DNA of 64,000 nt from Heliocidaris tuberculata. Its lineage: Eukaryota > Echinodermata > Echinoidea > Camarodonta > Echinometridae. This document shows, piece after piece, positions 36,001 through 47,972 of the stretch. The translations under genes and the position numbers were made by a program. The notes beneath the pieces are model-generated. The model ran no database searches. It was not told where the DNA came from and worked only from the letters and a program-made list of their open reading frames with translations. The stretch lies in NCBI GenBank assembly GCA_025618425.1, contig CM046833.1:34967967-35031966 (forward strand). The letters run 5' to 3'. The first letter of the stretch is position 1, and every line of letters begins with the position of its first letter.

Positions 36001-36870
36001 TCTGTTGCGGGCAACATATTCTGATATCCCCCTCAAGGCCAGTCAATATTATGTAATTGTAATGATTTATAAAGCGCATAATTAACAGGCGAGTCATTAT
36101 CTCTCTGCGCCTAGATATATTTAGACTCCATTGACATTTCCCAGTGCCATCCATACTTAGATTTTGGCCAACTCTGCTCCAGTGAGTAACAATATGGCGG
36201 GCTGTTGCTTTGTTAGGCAAGCATGCAACAAAGGAATAAACGCCATGTTGTGCCCAACTGAAACCGAGTTAGCCAAACTCTGTGCATGTGGGGCTCTGAC
36301 ACTTCCGCCATAAGAACGCCCTCTCACACTCCCTGAAGAACACTCATGAAATACACTGCACGTCGTCCGTCTTTGCACTAAGACCACATTCATACTCCCA
36401 TATAATCATGAGCATACTGATTTAGAGCGCCGCAGGAGATCGCTCCTGACCAACTGTATACACTTCGTATCAACCTTTATATTCAGAAATTATTATATAT
36501 TTATTTTTTTTAATTCATGGGGGGGGGGGGTACGAATAAGTTATGTATCCAGTTTCAATAAGAATATACCCCCCCCCCTTTAAAAAAAAAGAAAAGAAAA
36601 GAAGCGCACCACGATATACCAGTTCTACTCTTTCGTAAACTTTTGAATACAAATACGACTCCCTCAAGAATTCAATTTTTTGTTTCCAGTGTGAACAGCC
36701 TACCTTTCCGAAAGTAGCGGTGGGCTCGAGACGACTCGTGATCCAGTCCCTGGGCCATTCTGAAGTAAATTTCCAGCAACCTCATGGAACACTACTTCGA
36801 AATCCTCTTCATTCTGGACGGGTCGTCTAAACGTGATATCTTTATCTTTGATAAATTTCGACATCGACAT
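30097..36870 (-). CDS. Orphan ~170-aa membrane protein, three exons
   Basis: Exons in transcript order: 36870-36704, 31012-30869, 30298-30097. Phases match at both junctions (2 then 2), giving 513 nt and 170 aa plus TAG at 30099-30097. The N-terminus (MSMSKFIKDKDITFRR) is charged and lacks a signal peptide. Exon 2 encodes a probable amphipathic helical segment (REMRMTFGQQF ... RRMAEECRAAMKAG). Exon 3 is largely hydrophobic (FFPLMFIFFSVLADG, then FFLIFLVLSIITIVGVGIL), enough for two membrane helices or a hairpin. The polypyrimidine tracts and acceptors (TTGTTACACAG, CTCCTGCAG) are good. A pyrimidine-rich CACTTAG just upstream of the ATG suggests a spliced 5' UTR. I do not recognise the family. 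The layout resembles small tail-anchored or helical-bundle proteins, but no diagnostic motif is visible. Intron 1 holds a ~3-kb repeat element. Confidence 0.68.
30299..30868. repeat. Poly-G clusters in intron 2 of the orphan gene
   Basis: Three long G runs at ~30316-30334, ~30392-30404 and ~30457-30473, and a GT-then-G run at ~30776-30806. The block CTCTGACAAGCGAAGAAAAAGT resembles the minisatellite unit at 11902-12490. Confidence 0.6.
32281..35340. mobile_element. Probable inverted-repeat element enclosing a satellite-like array
   Basis: ATAGACCATGGGATGACC and CACTTTTCGTGGTCC/TTCGCCCCACC (~32391-32450) recur inverted at ~35136-35212 (GGTGGGGCGAACAAGTGGAC, GTCATCCCATGGTCTAT). The ~3 kb between includes a tandem array and has no ORF of note. 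It lies in intron 1 of the orphan gene. Confidence 0.45.
33480..35110. repeat. ~350-bp tandem array rich in ATTTGCAT
   Basis: GCATAAATTTGCATAATTAGGC-like cores recur at ~33640, ~33985, ~34345, ~34700 and ~35030 (330-360 bp apart). Each is followed by an ACATTCATATTTAG block and a second half unit with GATTTGCATAATTAGGCATC and CACATTCAGAT. Units are diverged. About nine exact ATTTGCAT octamers occur. Confidence 0.75.
35329..35487. mobile_element. Near-perfect hairpin element, ~159 bp
   Basis: ACAGGGCCCGAGGAAATCTA at the left is matched exactly in reverse by TAGATTTCCTCGGGCCCTGT at the right. The arms continue through GTGCGGTCTATGGGGTCGGTC, with a short GC-rich centre. A diverged single arm is at ~32281-32370. 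Confidence 0.8.
35500..36055 (-). repeat. Dispersed repeat, inverted partner of 6630-7350
   Basis: Reverse-orientation copy lacking the 140-bp MITE found in the partner. It keeps the uninterrupted sequence between the AGACTTGTTTG and GCTATAAAATAGGC blocks and so acts as the pre-insertion site. Confidence 0.7.
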
Positions 36871-39480
36871 GATTGATAATATTTTGTAACGCTGCTGCTA
36901 CGATGAATGTCGTGTCTAAGTGAGGAAAGCGGAAGAACAGATAAAAAAAAATTGTATGAGACCTCTACTAGTGATTAAGTAACATGATTTATGAGTAAAA
37001 GACCGATTAAAAATTCACCATGATGACCAAAGTGGAGGGGGCGGAAGGGGGGGGGGGTGCACAAGCTCCCCATTCTCCTGTCAAACCCAATTGTAAAGGA
37101 GTGTTTGTGTTTGTGTGTGTGGGGGGGGGGGGGTACTGTGGATGGTATCCTGTTATTGGGAATCCAAATAGTGTATGCAGCTACATGGGTGCAAATAGAA
37201 CGAGTTTCATTATATTATCATGATGATGTATTTTTAAACAAAATAACATTACCTTAGTGATTTCTTTACCTTTAATTTATCCGAATTAAGTTCTGGGAAT
37301 ATGCTTCCATATGCGGGGGACTGTGAGAGATAATCCCCCAGAGTTATAGGAACACTATCGTTGTCAGTACGTACATTTTGTTACTGAGAAAAATAGTATA
37401 AAGGAAAATTTAGCAGTTATATACATTGTACTTACAAATACATGTACTGCTGTGCAAGTCAGCTCTATGTTCCTGATATACAAAAGTTATTCGTCTGTTG
37501 TGTGAGTACTGTTTTGCAAGGTAATTGAAGCGATGTATGTTGATCAACATACACTGACATATATAGTTTGTGTGTCGTCTGTATCAGTGACAAATCTCGC
37601 CTTGACAGCTTAGCGCAGCCTGTGATAATGTTATATGATATCTCGCTCTCTACGTTATGAACACGAGCACTATATACGTAAACTACCCATCGGGCCATTC
37701 CGATGGGAATTCCCAGAGACCTCTATTGCGACATAGCTCGAGTGTAGTCTGCAGGCACAAAACCTTGTCAGTCGTAATGTGCAATAGACGGTCTGAGCTA
37801 AGAGACTATGGCGACACAGTCCATGGGCAATCGATAGACCCCTTACTGAATAGTACTGCAGTTGCTCCTTGACACAACCGGAGGCTGGCAAAGTTATAGC
37901 AGGGAAGTCAGTGTAGGGCCTTATGTAATTGTGTTTTAAGCGTAAACATAGAGTCTGGGCCTAAAGACTAACTCGAGGGCTCTGGAAACAGTGTGTGGCG
38001 TCATGGTTATTATATAAACCGGCCAGGTATTTCCCGAAGCTGACGTCAGAAACGTGAGAAAGACAACAAACATGTAGGTATAATAACATAACAAATGCAA
38101 ATTATAGGAACATTAGGGTGAATATGAACAAAAATTCAGGGGCGTTTTTTTAATTTCCCTTTTTTTATCCGAAACTCACAAATAAGGCAGTTTCCATTCA
38201 TTTTAGTTTTTCATTCCCGATAAAAAGTTTCTGCATCATTTATAGGAAAACAGTGTTGTCAAAAACCCTTCTTCCTTTTTTGTCTCTCTGATTTATTGAA
38301 CTCATTTTATCGTAGGCCTAATGCTTTATAATTCTTGTTCAATAACTATTAGCATGGATTTCGAAGGGCCAGAAAAGCCCATGAATAAGCAGGAATAGAT
38401 ATTTGGTAATCCCTGTTCGTTGTCTTTGCTTTTCTTTCTTTCTTTTTTGTGGAAGTCAGAGTATCTTTTGAGATAAGAGGCAACTGAAAAATATATCTTT
38501 GTTAATACGCAACACAACTTTATCACAAAGAAAACATTTTGAATCCGTCATACCACTAATTCTGAATTAATTAAAGAATATAAAGTTGTTCAACAAAAAG
38601 TTTTACGTCCAAAAAACAGAAAAGGAAAACCAATTATATGAGATAAATATGCTAAACATTACCTCGTATACAACAAAAGTGTAAATATATCAGTACCACT
38701 GGTCTAATGTTATGGAAATAGTTGTTACCATGGTTACATTTGATGCCCTCTTTCTACGATAGTACTGTTGGTGTGTAGCTAGAAAGATTGGGAGCTACTC
38801 GTTTGAGGATTTAGGAGGCTTGTGAAGGGGCGGAAGGGTGTCTTTTGAATAGAATATGGAGAAAATTGTCTACGAACCTCATTTTTTTTTCTTCAGATGC
38901 CTATTCTGTGTTGTTCTTGTATTGATTAATGATGTCCCTTTTAAGTCCTAAACATAACTGATGTCCTTTACTTTCAATAGGGGGGGGGGGGGGCTCAGGT
39001 CGTAGCGTTGCCTTGCCATTTTCTACGAAGGTTACATTGTCTCTGTGTCTTGAATATGGGAAGAAGTCACAATTGTCTATTATGCCTAACCTTCAGTGAG
39101 GGGAAAAAGACGAGAGTTGCTCTTTACAATCAATAACAAACGAAGGTTATCCAGGAGTAAGTTTTGATTGTGGCATAAAACAAATATTGGATTGCGTTGG
39201 GGATTTTTTTCCCTCTTTGTTCATCAATGCGATGAATCATGTCAGAGCATAGACCTACATGGTCAGACGTACTGCAACCAAGAGAAGTAAAATAATTTTC
39301 AAGTATTCCTGGGAATGCTGCATTGAGTCAAATTATGAGCATATTCCGTGGAAAGTACAGAAGGCCAACTGTGTCTGCAAGCATGTTTGTGTATAGTCAT
39401 GCAATTCTAGATATACATGCATAATCAAAGAACATCTCACCAATGGCTTGGAACTTGCCCATGTACGCTATAATGTGATC
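36871..39480. other. Region upstream of the orphan gene; no further gene recognised
   Basis: Holds G runs (~37048-37057, ~37120-37133, ~38980-38993), the MITE at 37744-37972 and otherwise AT-rich DNA. A pyrimidine-rich acceptor-like tract just above 36910 hints that a 5' UTR exon lies somewhere here, but none can be placed. Confidence 0.4.
37744..37972. mobile_element. MITE with GTAGTYTGCAGGCAC termini, copy 2
   Basis: Begins CTCGAGTGTAGTCTGCAGGC and ends TCTGGGCCTAAAGACTAACT, roughly inverted. Same internal blocks as copy 1. Upstream of the orphan gene's first exon. Confidence 0.5.
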
Positions 39481-39483
39481 AAG

Positions 39484-39530
39484 CGTGTGTGTGTGTGTGT
39501 GTGTGTGTGCGTGTGTGTGTGTGTTTTTGT
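39484..39530. repeat. (GT)n microsatellite with T-rich flank
   Basis: About 20 GT units, followed by a TTTTTG-rich stretch. A possible tRNA-like B box (GTGGGTTCGATCCGCG, minus strand, ~39621-39636) follows, suggesting a SINE fragment. Confidence 0.7.
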
Positions 39531-40684
39531 GTTTTTTTATTTGTTTTTGTTTTTGTTTTCGTTTTTGCTTTCTTTTATATCAGAGGTACTGATACCGTGT
39601 TCACACATTGAGCCGGATCGCGGATCGAACCCACGAGCCGCTTCGAACACGCTTCAAGCTCCCAGAGGAGGGCAACTGTGAAAGCGTTTACGAGTGTTAA
39701 AAAAGGCTTGTTCGACACGGCTCGCCAATCACAGACGGACATGAGACCCATAATTCCTGTCTCATTGACCTTCTTGTCAGTTTCCAGAGGTAGAAATCTA
39801 GTAACTAAAGAGCAGAAATTACGATCAAATTTAATTGATATGAAGCGCCCTCTTAAGACTGATAAAATGAATTGCTGTTCTATTGCAATCCATTGATCTC
39901 TACCAGGTTTTTTTCATGTCAAGGGGCGTATATAGCGGGGGGGGGGGGGGATGGGGGTATGCATCCCCCCAACTTTTCAGGTGGGGGAGGGGGATGGTGT
40001 GTACAAACATTCCCCCAGGTTTCACCCACAAAAACAAAACAAAAAAGGTGGAAAATATACATTTCTATTATATGTTGCAGATAAATATAATTTGATATAT
40101 TATATGTATTAATATTATTCAAATTTTTATATTCTTTATTTCAATATAGATACTATTTATGAACAATATTGTGGATTTATATGAATTCATTAATATTCAT
40201 CTACAATTCTGTCGTTGCTTCTGCTTTTTCCCGATATGTTTTTACACTATTAGAAAGTGAAAACCATCTACTTCAAACTATACAACATGGGTGTTGATCT
40301 GGGAGGGATATGGAGGTATAATTTTTGTTTAATGAAGTGGGGGGGGGGGGGGGGGTGGCTTGTGTTACTATCCCCATATATATTTTTAGGTGATTTTTTT
40401 CAAAGCCATAATGCAGAAAAATTATTTAGATTAAGTACATGTAATCATTCTGGATTTAGAGGGTTCAGTCGATAACTTTCCTTTATAATGCAGTTTTGCC
40501 ACACTCTTTAGTAATACTAACAATTTTCAAAATTTAAATGAAAATGTAGTCACAGGGATCGAATGTGGTGGGGAAAGAAGGAATACATCACCCCTAGTAT
40601 TTTTCACGGATGATGACCTGTGCGATCATCACCCAACTATACATAGAAGAATGATGAAATGACAATCATAACATGTAGACCCGG

Positions 40685-41055
40685 TCAGAAGCACCGCCCC
40701 GGGGGTTGTATATGGGCACAGTGCCCCTATTTCCCCTTTAACTTCAGATAAGTACCCCCCCCCCATTTTTCTTTCGAATAAGTTCCCGTTCCATATTCTT
40801 ATATGTGCCCATTTTGATAATTACACCTCATCCCTCACCTTACCTTTGATAAATGCTCCCATTTCAACAAGAGCATTTATCCCTTTTATCCCTTTCAATG
40901 TAACAAGTCATTTTTGTTTTCTTTGTAATATAGACGCTGATTTAATTTTTCTACTTTATAAGAACATTTTCCATTCTTATAAATGCCCCCTTTCAGTTGT
41001 AAATAGTGCCCCTTTTCACCTCTGATAACTGCCTTTTCTACCGTTTCTACAGATT
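40685..41055. repeat. Degenerate TGCCCCCTTTT-type repeat
   Basis: Motifs such as GATAAGTACCCCCC, GATAAATGCTCCCATTT and AAATGCCCCCTTTCAG recur about seven times at irregular spacing. It looks like a decayed tandem element and has no ORF. Confidence 0.4.
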
Positions 41056-41370
41056 CATTTATTTTTATATTAAGTGTAACTAAAATCAAATACAGTTTAC
41101 GATAAACAGGTCAGTTTTTAGAGATATAGGAACGACTGGAAACAAAAAGAGAAAATATAAAAATTGGGAAGCCTAAATAAAAAGGATTGCTTGTAAATGA
41201 TTAGGCTCCCTTATAGAGTAAAATTAAAATTAATTCTGATTAGAATGCAGTAAAAGCGAAAGGAATAGAAGTATCAGATTCACTAATCGTACACAGTGAG
41301 CAAAGCTCAGAATGTGGAGTAGAAAAAGACGAAGAGAAGAAGAAGAAAAAAGAGGAAAAAGAATATCCAG

Positions 41371-41476
41371 AAGAAAAGAAGAAGAAGAAGAAGAAGAAGA
41401 AGAAGAAGAAGAAGAAGAAGAAGAAGAAGAAGAAGAAGAAGAAGAAGAAGAAGAAGAAGAAGAAGAAGAAGAAGAA

Positions 41477-41507
<31 letters not shown>

Positions 41508-41510
41508 AAA
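41371..41510. repeat. (GAA)n microsatellite, ~140 bp
   Basis: About 45 GAA/AAG units with a single TAAG interruption near 41476. A pure purine-pyrimidine tract able to form triplex DNA. The poly-Phe frame on the minus strand is an artefact. Confidence 0.92.
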
Positions 41511-42187
41511 CAGTTAGAGAGATCGAAATCCACGAATAACCATGATGTCATATGCCAAATATATTTCAGGTATCAAAGTCCAAGAACAGTCGCAGTGATT
41601 GACACGAGAAAAGCTATACAAGGAATCCATGATGAATGGGGCCTATCACCCTGTGTGGGTAAATTCGTACAATTGCTCAGTCCAGGGATCATGACTTCCA
41701 TGTAATCTATGCCTTTACAATAATTGTATGCTACTTCTCAATAAATGAATGAATAAATAATGACTAAATAAATGAATTAATGGATCATTTAACCATTCGA
41801 TGGGGGGGGGGGGGGGAGGGATGCTCCTAGATACATTACCAATTTATTATATCATTTGGAGAACAAACTGGTGTTGTAGTTGTTTCGAGACGTTCAATTT
41901 AATTGAAATTATTCATATCGAGTGATTATAGGACATGTATCACGAAATATCTCTGCAAATGTCCACGTCAATCTGGAACACGGTGTAATCATAATATTGC
42001 AAACAATATATATGTCCTCATACTAACGTGCGTTCTTTGTGAGGAGGGCGCCCTATCTGAAGTGAAGTGAAAGCATGCTTTCATTTTGATCTCTGAATTT
42101 CACCAATTCTGACTGAACTAGAAGTAACGGTGGTAAGCAAATATGATGATTTGTTAACTTATGTTCTCAGGATTCGATTGATGTACA

Positions 42188-43000
42188 ATGAGTTCCAAAA
42201 GACGTCTTGATACGCCTGAGAAAAACAAAGATACTGTGATGGCTTCGAAGAAAGTTGCTTACGAGCACGGTGATATGGAATCTGCTCCTGCTTTGCCCGG
42301 CGGCGGCGGCGGAGGTGGAGATCAGAGTCAGCCACCCCAGTGGTTCATCTTTTTCTCTCAGAAGTTAGATGATCGCTTTTCTCGACTAGAGGAGAGAATG
42401 GAGATGTTGCTTGTTAAGAGGCTAGATGAATTTGAGGTGAAGCTTGATGAGAATGCAGAAAAGATTACTGCCTGTTCTATACAACTAGACGATGTGGTGG
42501 TGGAGTTGAAAAAGCTGAAGAAGGAGAAAGAGGAGATGTTAGAGAAATTAGACGACCTGGAAAACAGGAGCAGACGGAACAACTTGGTGTTCCACGGAGT
42601 TCCGGAGGCTCGAGGTGAGAAGTGTCAGGAGACGGTTAAGGCACTGCTGTGTGATTTTGCTGGTATTTCTTCAGATGAATGCCCCATAGAGAGATGTCAT
42701 CGTACACCATCTGGCTCTGCCTCGACTACGGATAAGCCCAGAATCATACACGTGGCTTTTACTTCATATGTAGTAAAGGAGAAGGTGAGGAAGGCTTGCA
42801 TCTCGAAATTCAAGGAAAGCACATTTAAGGGTGAGAAGATTTATGTGTCAGAAGATTTCTCGAAGCGTGTCATGCAGAAGCGGAAGAACAAGTTGGACCA
42901 TCTTAAGCGGTTGAAAAGTGAAGGAAAGAAACCCTTTTTCCTATTTCCTGATAGACTTGCATACCGTAACGCAGAAGGGAAACTGTTCATAGTAGGCTGA
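42188..43000 (+). CDS. LINE ORF1 protein, coiled coil plus nucleic-acid-binding domain
   Basis: 270 aa and intact. A basic N-terminus is followed by a Gly run (~residues 38-44) and QPPQWFIFF, then a long heptad-like coiled coil of Leu/Glu/Lys (~60-128). After LENRSRRNNLVFHGVPE comes an L1 ORF1p-type RNA-binding region (VKALLCDFAGI ... IERCHRTP ... RIIHVAFTSY) and a basic C-terminal part (KRMQKRKNKLDHLKR-like). The family trimerises through the coiled coil and coats element RNA as a chaperone. The RRNNL-x-x-x-G-x-PE signature is what identifies it. No zinc knuckle is present. Confidence 0.88.
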   Translation: MSSKRRLDTPEKNKDTVMASKKVAYEHGDMESAPALPGGGGGGGDQSQPPQWFIFFSQKLDDRFSRLEERMEMLLVKRLDEFEVKLDENAEKITACSIQLDDVVVELKKLKKEKEEMLEKLDDLENRSRRNNLVFHGVPEARGEKCQETVKALLCDFAGISSDECPIERCHRTPSGSASTTDKPRIIHVAFTSYVVKEKVRKACISKFKESTFKGEKIYVSEDFSKRVMQKRKNKLDHLKRLKSEGKKPFFLFPDRLAYRNAEGKLFIVG

Positions 43001-43600
43001 CTTTACTGAACCAACATACTCTCAAGGACAAGTAAACAGTGTTATGTTTTGTATACATCTTTATTGTCATATGAACATAATGACTGTTTGATCTTTTTTG
43101 TGTTCTACATGTTTTTGTCTAGTATTTAATCTTTTATCAAAACAAAGATTTCTGAAAGAAAGTGATATTCATGATGTTCTTTCTTACCTATACATGTTTT
43201 TTTTTTTAGTATTAGAGCTGAGCTCTTTTATCATCATTTGTTTGTGGAGCTATCAGTTAGGATTTGGTGTTTTCTTGCTTGCTCCATTTCGGTATTTAAG
43301 CACTTGTACACAGGGCTGGATTTTCGATTTGAAGCCCTGTGTTACATCTTGTGCTTGCCTTCCTTTTGTTCTTTCATGTTTAATGCCTTGATTTATTTGT
43401 ATTTTTTGTTTTTATTTTTTTATTTTTACATGATCTCATTATTTTTTCTTTTTTTTTGTAATGGCAGCAACTTGTACTTTGATGCTTTGTTTCTTGAAGG
43501 GATGTCTCTCTTTACTTCTCTGTGACTATTTTGGTTGTTTTTTCAGACATGGAAGGAGTATGCTTTCAGTTCTGTTGTACATTGATTTAATGACATTTAA

Positions 43601-46600
43601 ATGATTATGAAATTATGCACATTTAATTGTCGTGGTATGCAGGATCATGTTAAACGAAGAAAGGTATTTCATTACCTTAGAAATATAAACAGTGATATAA
43701 TTTTCTTACAAGAAACACACTCTGATAAGAAGGATGATCTTTTTTGGAAATCCCAATGGGGGGAATCAGCCTGGTTCTCAAGTTTTACATCCAATAGTAG
43801 GGGGGTTGCTATTTTGATTAGAAATACATTATCAGTTAGGGTGAAGTCAGTTTTTAGGGACCCCAATGGTAGATTTTTAATTTTAAGTACATTATTAAAT
43901 GGCTTGTCAGTGTCACTGGTTAATGTTTATGCTCCTAATAATGATGAACCAGATTTTTTATTGGAAGTTTTTGCTGAAATTGATAAATTTGATGATTCTT
44001 CCTTGATTGTGGGTGGTGATTTTAATACTGTTATTGGACCTTTAGATTATCAGGGTACAAGAACACAGCACTCTAATGTAAAATCAAGTGAAATGTTATC
44101 TGTTTTAATAGATGATTATAGTTTGTGTGATATATGGAGGAATTTTCATCCTAATCTTAAGCAATACACAAGACACCAAAAAAGTCCTAGAGTTTTATCC
44201 AGATTAGATTTTATTTTGATTTCTAGTAATTTGTTGACTAATTGTGTCAGCTCAAAAATTGTACCAGGTATTCAGTCTGATCATTCAATTGTTTCTTTAC
44301 AGCTCCATGATAATCAACCCTTAAAAGGTCGTGGTTTTTGGAAACTAAATTGTCATTATTTACATCATGATTCAAAATTTATTCAACTTATTAAGGACAC
44401 CATTCAAGATTTCAAACAAACCCATAAAGATTCAGAATGTAATCCTAATACATTATGGGATTCCTTAAAATGTGTTATTACTGGCATTTGTATGGAATAT
44501 ACTGCTAGAAAAAAGAAAGAAAGAAACCAAACAAAAGATAAATTACTTCATGATATTGGTAAGATTAAAAGTGAATTGTCTGATACTTCCCCATCTGATG
44601 ATTCTAAATTTATGGAATTGGAGGATTTGGAATCTAAATTGAATAAAATATATGATTACGAGACAAAAGGATTAATAATTCGCTCTCGAGTTAGATGGCT
44701 AGAAGAGGGAGAGAAAAGCTCAAAATATTTTTGTAATTTAGAAAATAGATCTTGGCAAAAGAAAACTATCAATAGAATTAAAGACTCTGTGGGTAATTTG
44801 ATTTTGGATCAAACTAAAATCTTAAAAGAGATTCATGAGTTCTATAGAAAACTATATTCATGTCAAGATAGTTCAGTGAATAATTGTGATGGAGACTATA
44901 GGGGTGCTTGTCATGAATCAATTTATGATAATATCAATATCCCTAAATTGTCTGGTGAAGAAAGACAATTTCTTGAAAATCCTCTCTCTAAACAGGAATT
45001 ATTACAGGTTTTGAAAGAAATAAAAATGAATAAAACTCCTGGATTTGATGGCCTTCCAATCGAATTTTATACAGTTTTTTTGGCCAGATATTAGTGATAT
45101 GCTCCTTAATTCTTACAATTTTTCATTGCAAAATGGCTTGATGTCCTCATCTCAGAGAAATGGGTTATAACTTTACTTCCCAAAAAAGATAAAGACCCTC
45201 TGCTTATTAAAAATTATCGTCCTATAACATTATTAACAGTCGATTATAAAATTTTAGCTAAGTGTCTTGCTAATCGCCTAAAACGTTGTATGGGATCCCT
45301 TATTCATGAAGACCAATCTGGCTTTTTGAAAGGAAGAAATATTGGGAATAATATACGTGTTATTTTAGACATAATTGAATATTGTGATATAAATGATATT
45401 CCTGGTTCTATCATTTTGCTTGATATTGAAAAGGCGTTTGACAGTGTGAAACACGATTTTTTGATTCAAACATTAAAGCAGTTTAATTTTGGAGATAAAT
45501 TTATTTATTGGATCAAAACTTTGTATACACAGAGACAAAGTTATGTAATGAATAATGGATTTTTAACTGAACGTATCCCCATGCAAAGGGGAATATTCCA
45601 AGGTTGTCCCATCTCTCCTTACCTGTTTTTATTTGTAATTGAAATAATGGCTCTTATGATTAGACAAAATGAAAATATTAAGGGCATTTCTGTAATGGAT
45701 CAAGAAGCTAGGATTTCTTTATTAGCAGATGATTCTGTTTGTTTTCTTGATGGTTCTAAAAATTCTTTTGAGAATTTGTTTAAGATTCTTGATAAATTTG
45801 GTCTCCATTCAGGATGTAAAATTAATCTCTCTAAGTCAGAAGCTATTTGGATTGGGTCCAAAAGAGGTTGTCAGGAATTTCCACTCGCTGATAGAGGAAT
45901 TGTATGGAAAACGTCACAGTTTAAGTCCCTTGGAATATTTTTTTCACTGGACGTTAATTCAATGTTTGAACTTAATTATAAAGAAAAATTGAAAAGAATC
46001 AAACAAACAGTTAACTGCTGGCGAATGAGAAGCCTGTCTTTGATTGGTAAAATATGTGTCATTAAGTCTCTTGTATTACCACAGTTATTGTACCTTTTCT
46101 CTGTTCTTTGTATTAAAATTCCCCAAAAGTTCTTTAAGGAGTTAAACAGTATATTTTACAAATTTATTTGGAATGGAGGGAAGGATAGAGTTCAAAGGAA
46201 ATTGATGTGTAATGATTTTCAATCTTGTGGTCTGAAAATGATTGATCCTTATTTTTTTTCAATTTCACAAAAGATGGTATGGGTAAAACATTTAGTTGAT
46301 AAGAACTTTCAAAGTATGTGGAAAACAATTGAATTAACATTTCTCAGAAAGTTTCATGAAGATACAGATATCCTGTGGAAATCATATGCTCCTGAAAAAT
46401 ATTTTGAATGCTTTGGGTAATTCTCAAGTTGCAGAATGTTTACGCTCATGGTATATTTTCAGGCAGGAGGCTACTAAGGATATCTTTGATTGTAAGTTTT
46501 CTGATATTGGTATTTGCCAGATGTTATGGTTTAATCGACAAATTCGTTCGAAATCGAAAAGTCATTTTTATTATAGTAGCTGGTATCAACATAATATTAG

Positions 46601-47387
46601 ATCTATTGATGATTTACTGAATCCACCTTTTCCTGGTTTCAAATTGTTTGAAGAATTAGTCCTGGATTTTAATATTCCTCAATCGGACAGACGTAGGTAT
46701 AATTTCTTGATGAGTAATATACCCAGAGAGTGGCTTGAAGACCCACATGGTCAGAACAATGATGTTTTTAATACTTTAATCGCAAAGTTAATGAGTATTA
46801 GAAAGGTCCCCAGTTATGCATATAAAATACTTTGTAATCAGTGTTCTCCTCAGAATCGATATGATTATTGGCATGACAAACTTACAGTACCACAAGATAC
46901 AAATTGGGAGAAGATTCATGTTAACAATTTTAAGTGTACCATAGATACAAGACTGCGTTCGTTTTATTTCAAAGTTTTTCATAAAGCTATTGCTTTGAAT
47001 GCCTTTTTGTATAAAATCAAGAGGAAGGACTCCCCCAACTGTAGTTTTTGTGATAAAGTAGAAGAGACAACAATTCATTTATTTTGTGAATGTGAGAAGG
47101 TGACACCACTTTGGTATAAACTGTTAAATTTAATTCACCTCAAACTTGATCCAAATTTTAATTTAACCAATTTCGAAAAACTTTTTGGTACCCCATCTGA
47201 CAAATTCTTGTCATATTTATTCCTTCTCTTAAAATATTTTATTTACACTTGTAAATTCAAGGGTAGCTTACCAAATGAGATTGCATTTAAATCATTTGTC
47301 AAGTCACTTAAAGAAACTGAATATTTTCTTGCAAAAAAGAGAAACAAACTTCCCGTCCACTTTAAAAAATGGAAATTTGATGTTTAA
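43601..47387 (+). pseudogene. LINE ORF2 (endonuclease-reverse transcriptase), frameshifted
   Basis: An APE-type endonuclease is visible at the start (CTFNCRGM, FLQETHSD, GGDFNTVIG, SDHSIV). It is followed by reverse transcriptase (NYRPITLLTVDYKILAKCLANRLK, LLDIEKAFDSV, QGCPISPYLFLFVIE, catalytic LLADDSVCF) and a C-terminal Cys/His motif (CSFCDK ... HLFCECEKV) with the Tx1-type tail ending HFKKWKFDV. The reading frame changes near 45076 (an extra T in a T run), returns near 45164, and shifts again near 46400. Three frame breaks make this copy unable to encode a full ORF2 protein. The rest is well conserved, so the breaks are recent or partly sequencing error in homopolymers. Confidence 0.9.
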
Positions 47388-47927
47388 CCTTTTCCCGATG
47401 TAGAATCTGTTCACGGCATAACAAATTTTATCCTTGTCTGAACTCCGAAGATTTGTTTTTGTTTTTTTTATAATAATTTTTGAGTATTCGTTGCCATCCC
47501 TTGCAGTATGCACCGTGGGGGATTCAGGGGAGCGGCCTTATCTCCTCATTCGGTATCTATGGCATCCGACTGTGGTCGGTATTGTTTTGTCTAGCCTGAG
47601 AGCTAGCGGCGTGAGGCAGGCTTCATTCTCACATCAGATTGTATTGTACTTGGTACGTGCATGGTGGTATTCATGTACTGATGTTTTGCTAGTGTCTGAA
47701 TGGGAATGTAAGATACAGATTGGAATCTGCCTCCCTTCCTGGGTCTTTGGCTGGACTGGTTTTTTCTATAAATGTGTAATCGAGTAGTTTATACTGCATG
47801 GAATTCTATGGGGGATTCTGTGCCTGTTTCCTTGGTACCCCACGGTTGCATATACATCATACATGTATTATATGCATGTTTTTTATTGTATCGTTGGAAC
47901 TATTTTTTTAATTTTTTTTATTGCAAC

Positions 47928-47972
<45 letters not shown>

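Noticed and set aside
39600..39680. Functional tRNA gene
   Set aside because: A B-box-like GGGTTCGATCC is present, but no cloverleaf with A box and acceptor stem can be drawn. More likely a SINE fragment.
41240..41551. 103-aa poly-Phe frame
   Set aside because: Translation of the GAA/TTC repeat.
46788..47078. 96-aa minus-strand frame inside the LINE
   Set aside because: Antisense shadow of LINE ORF2.
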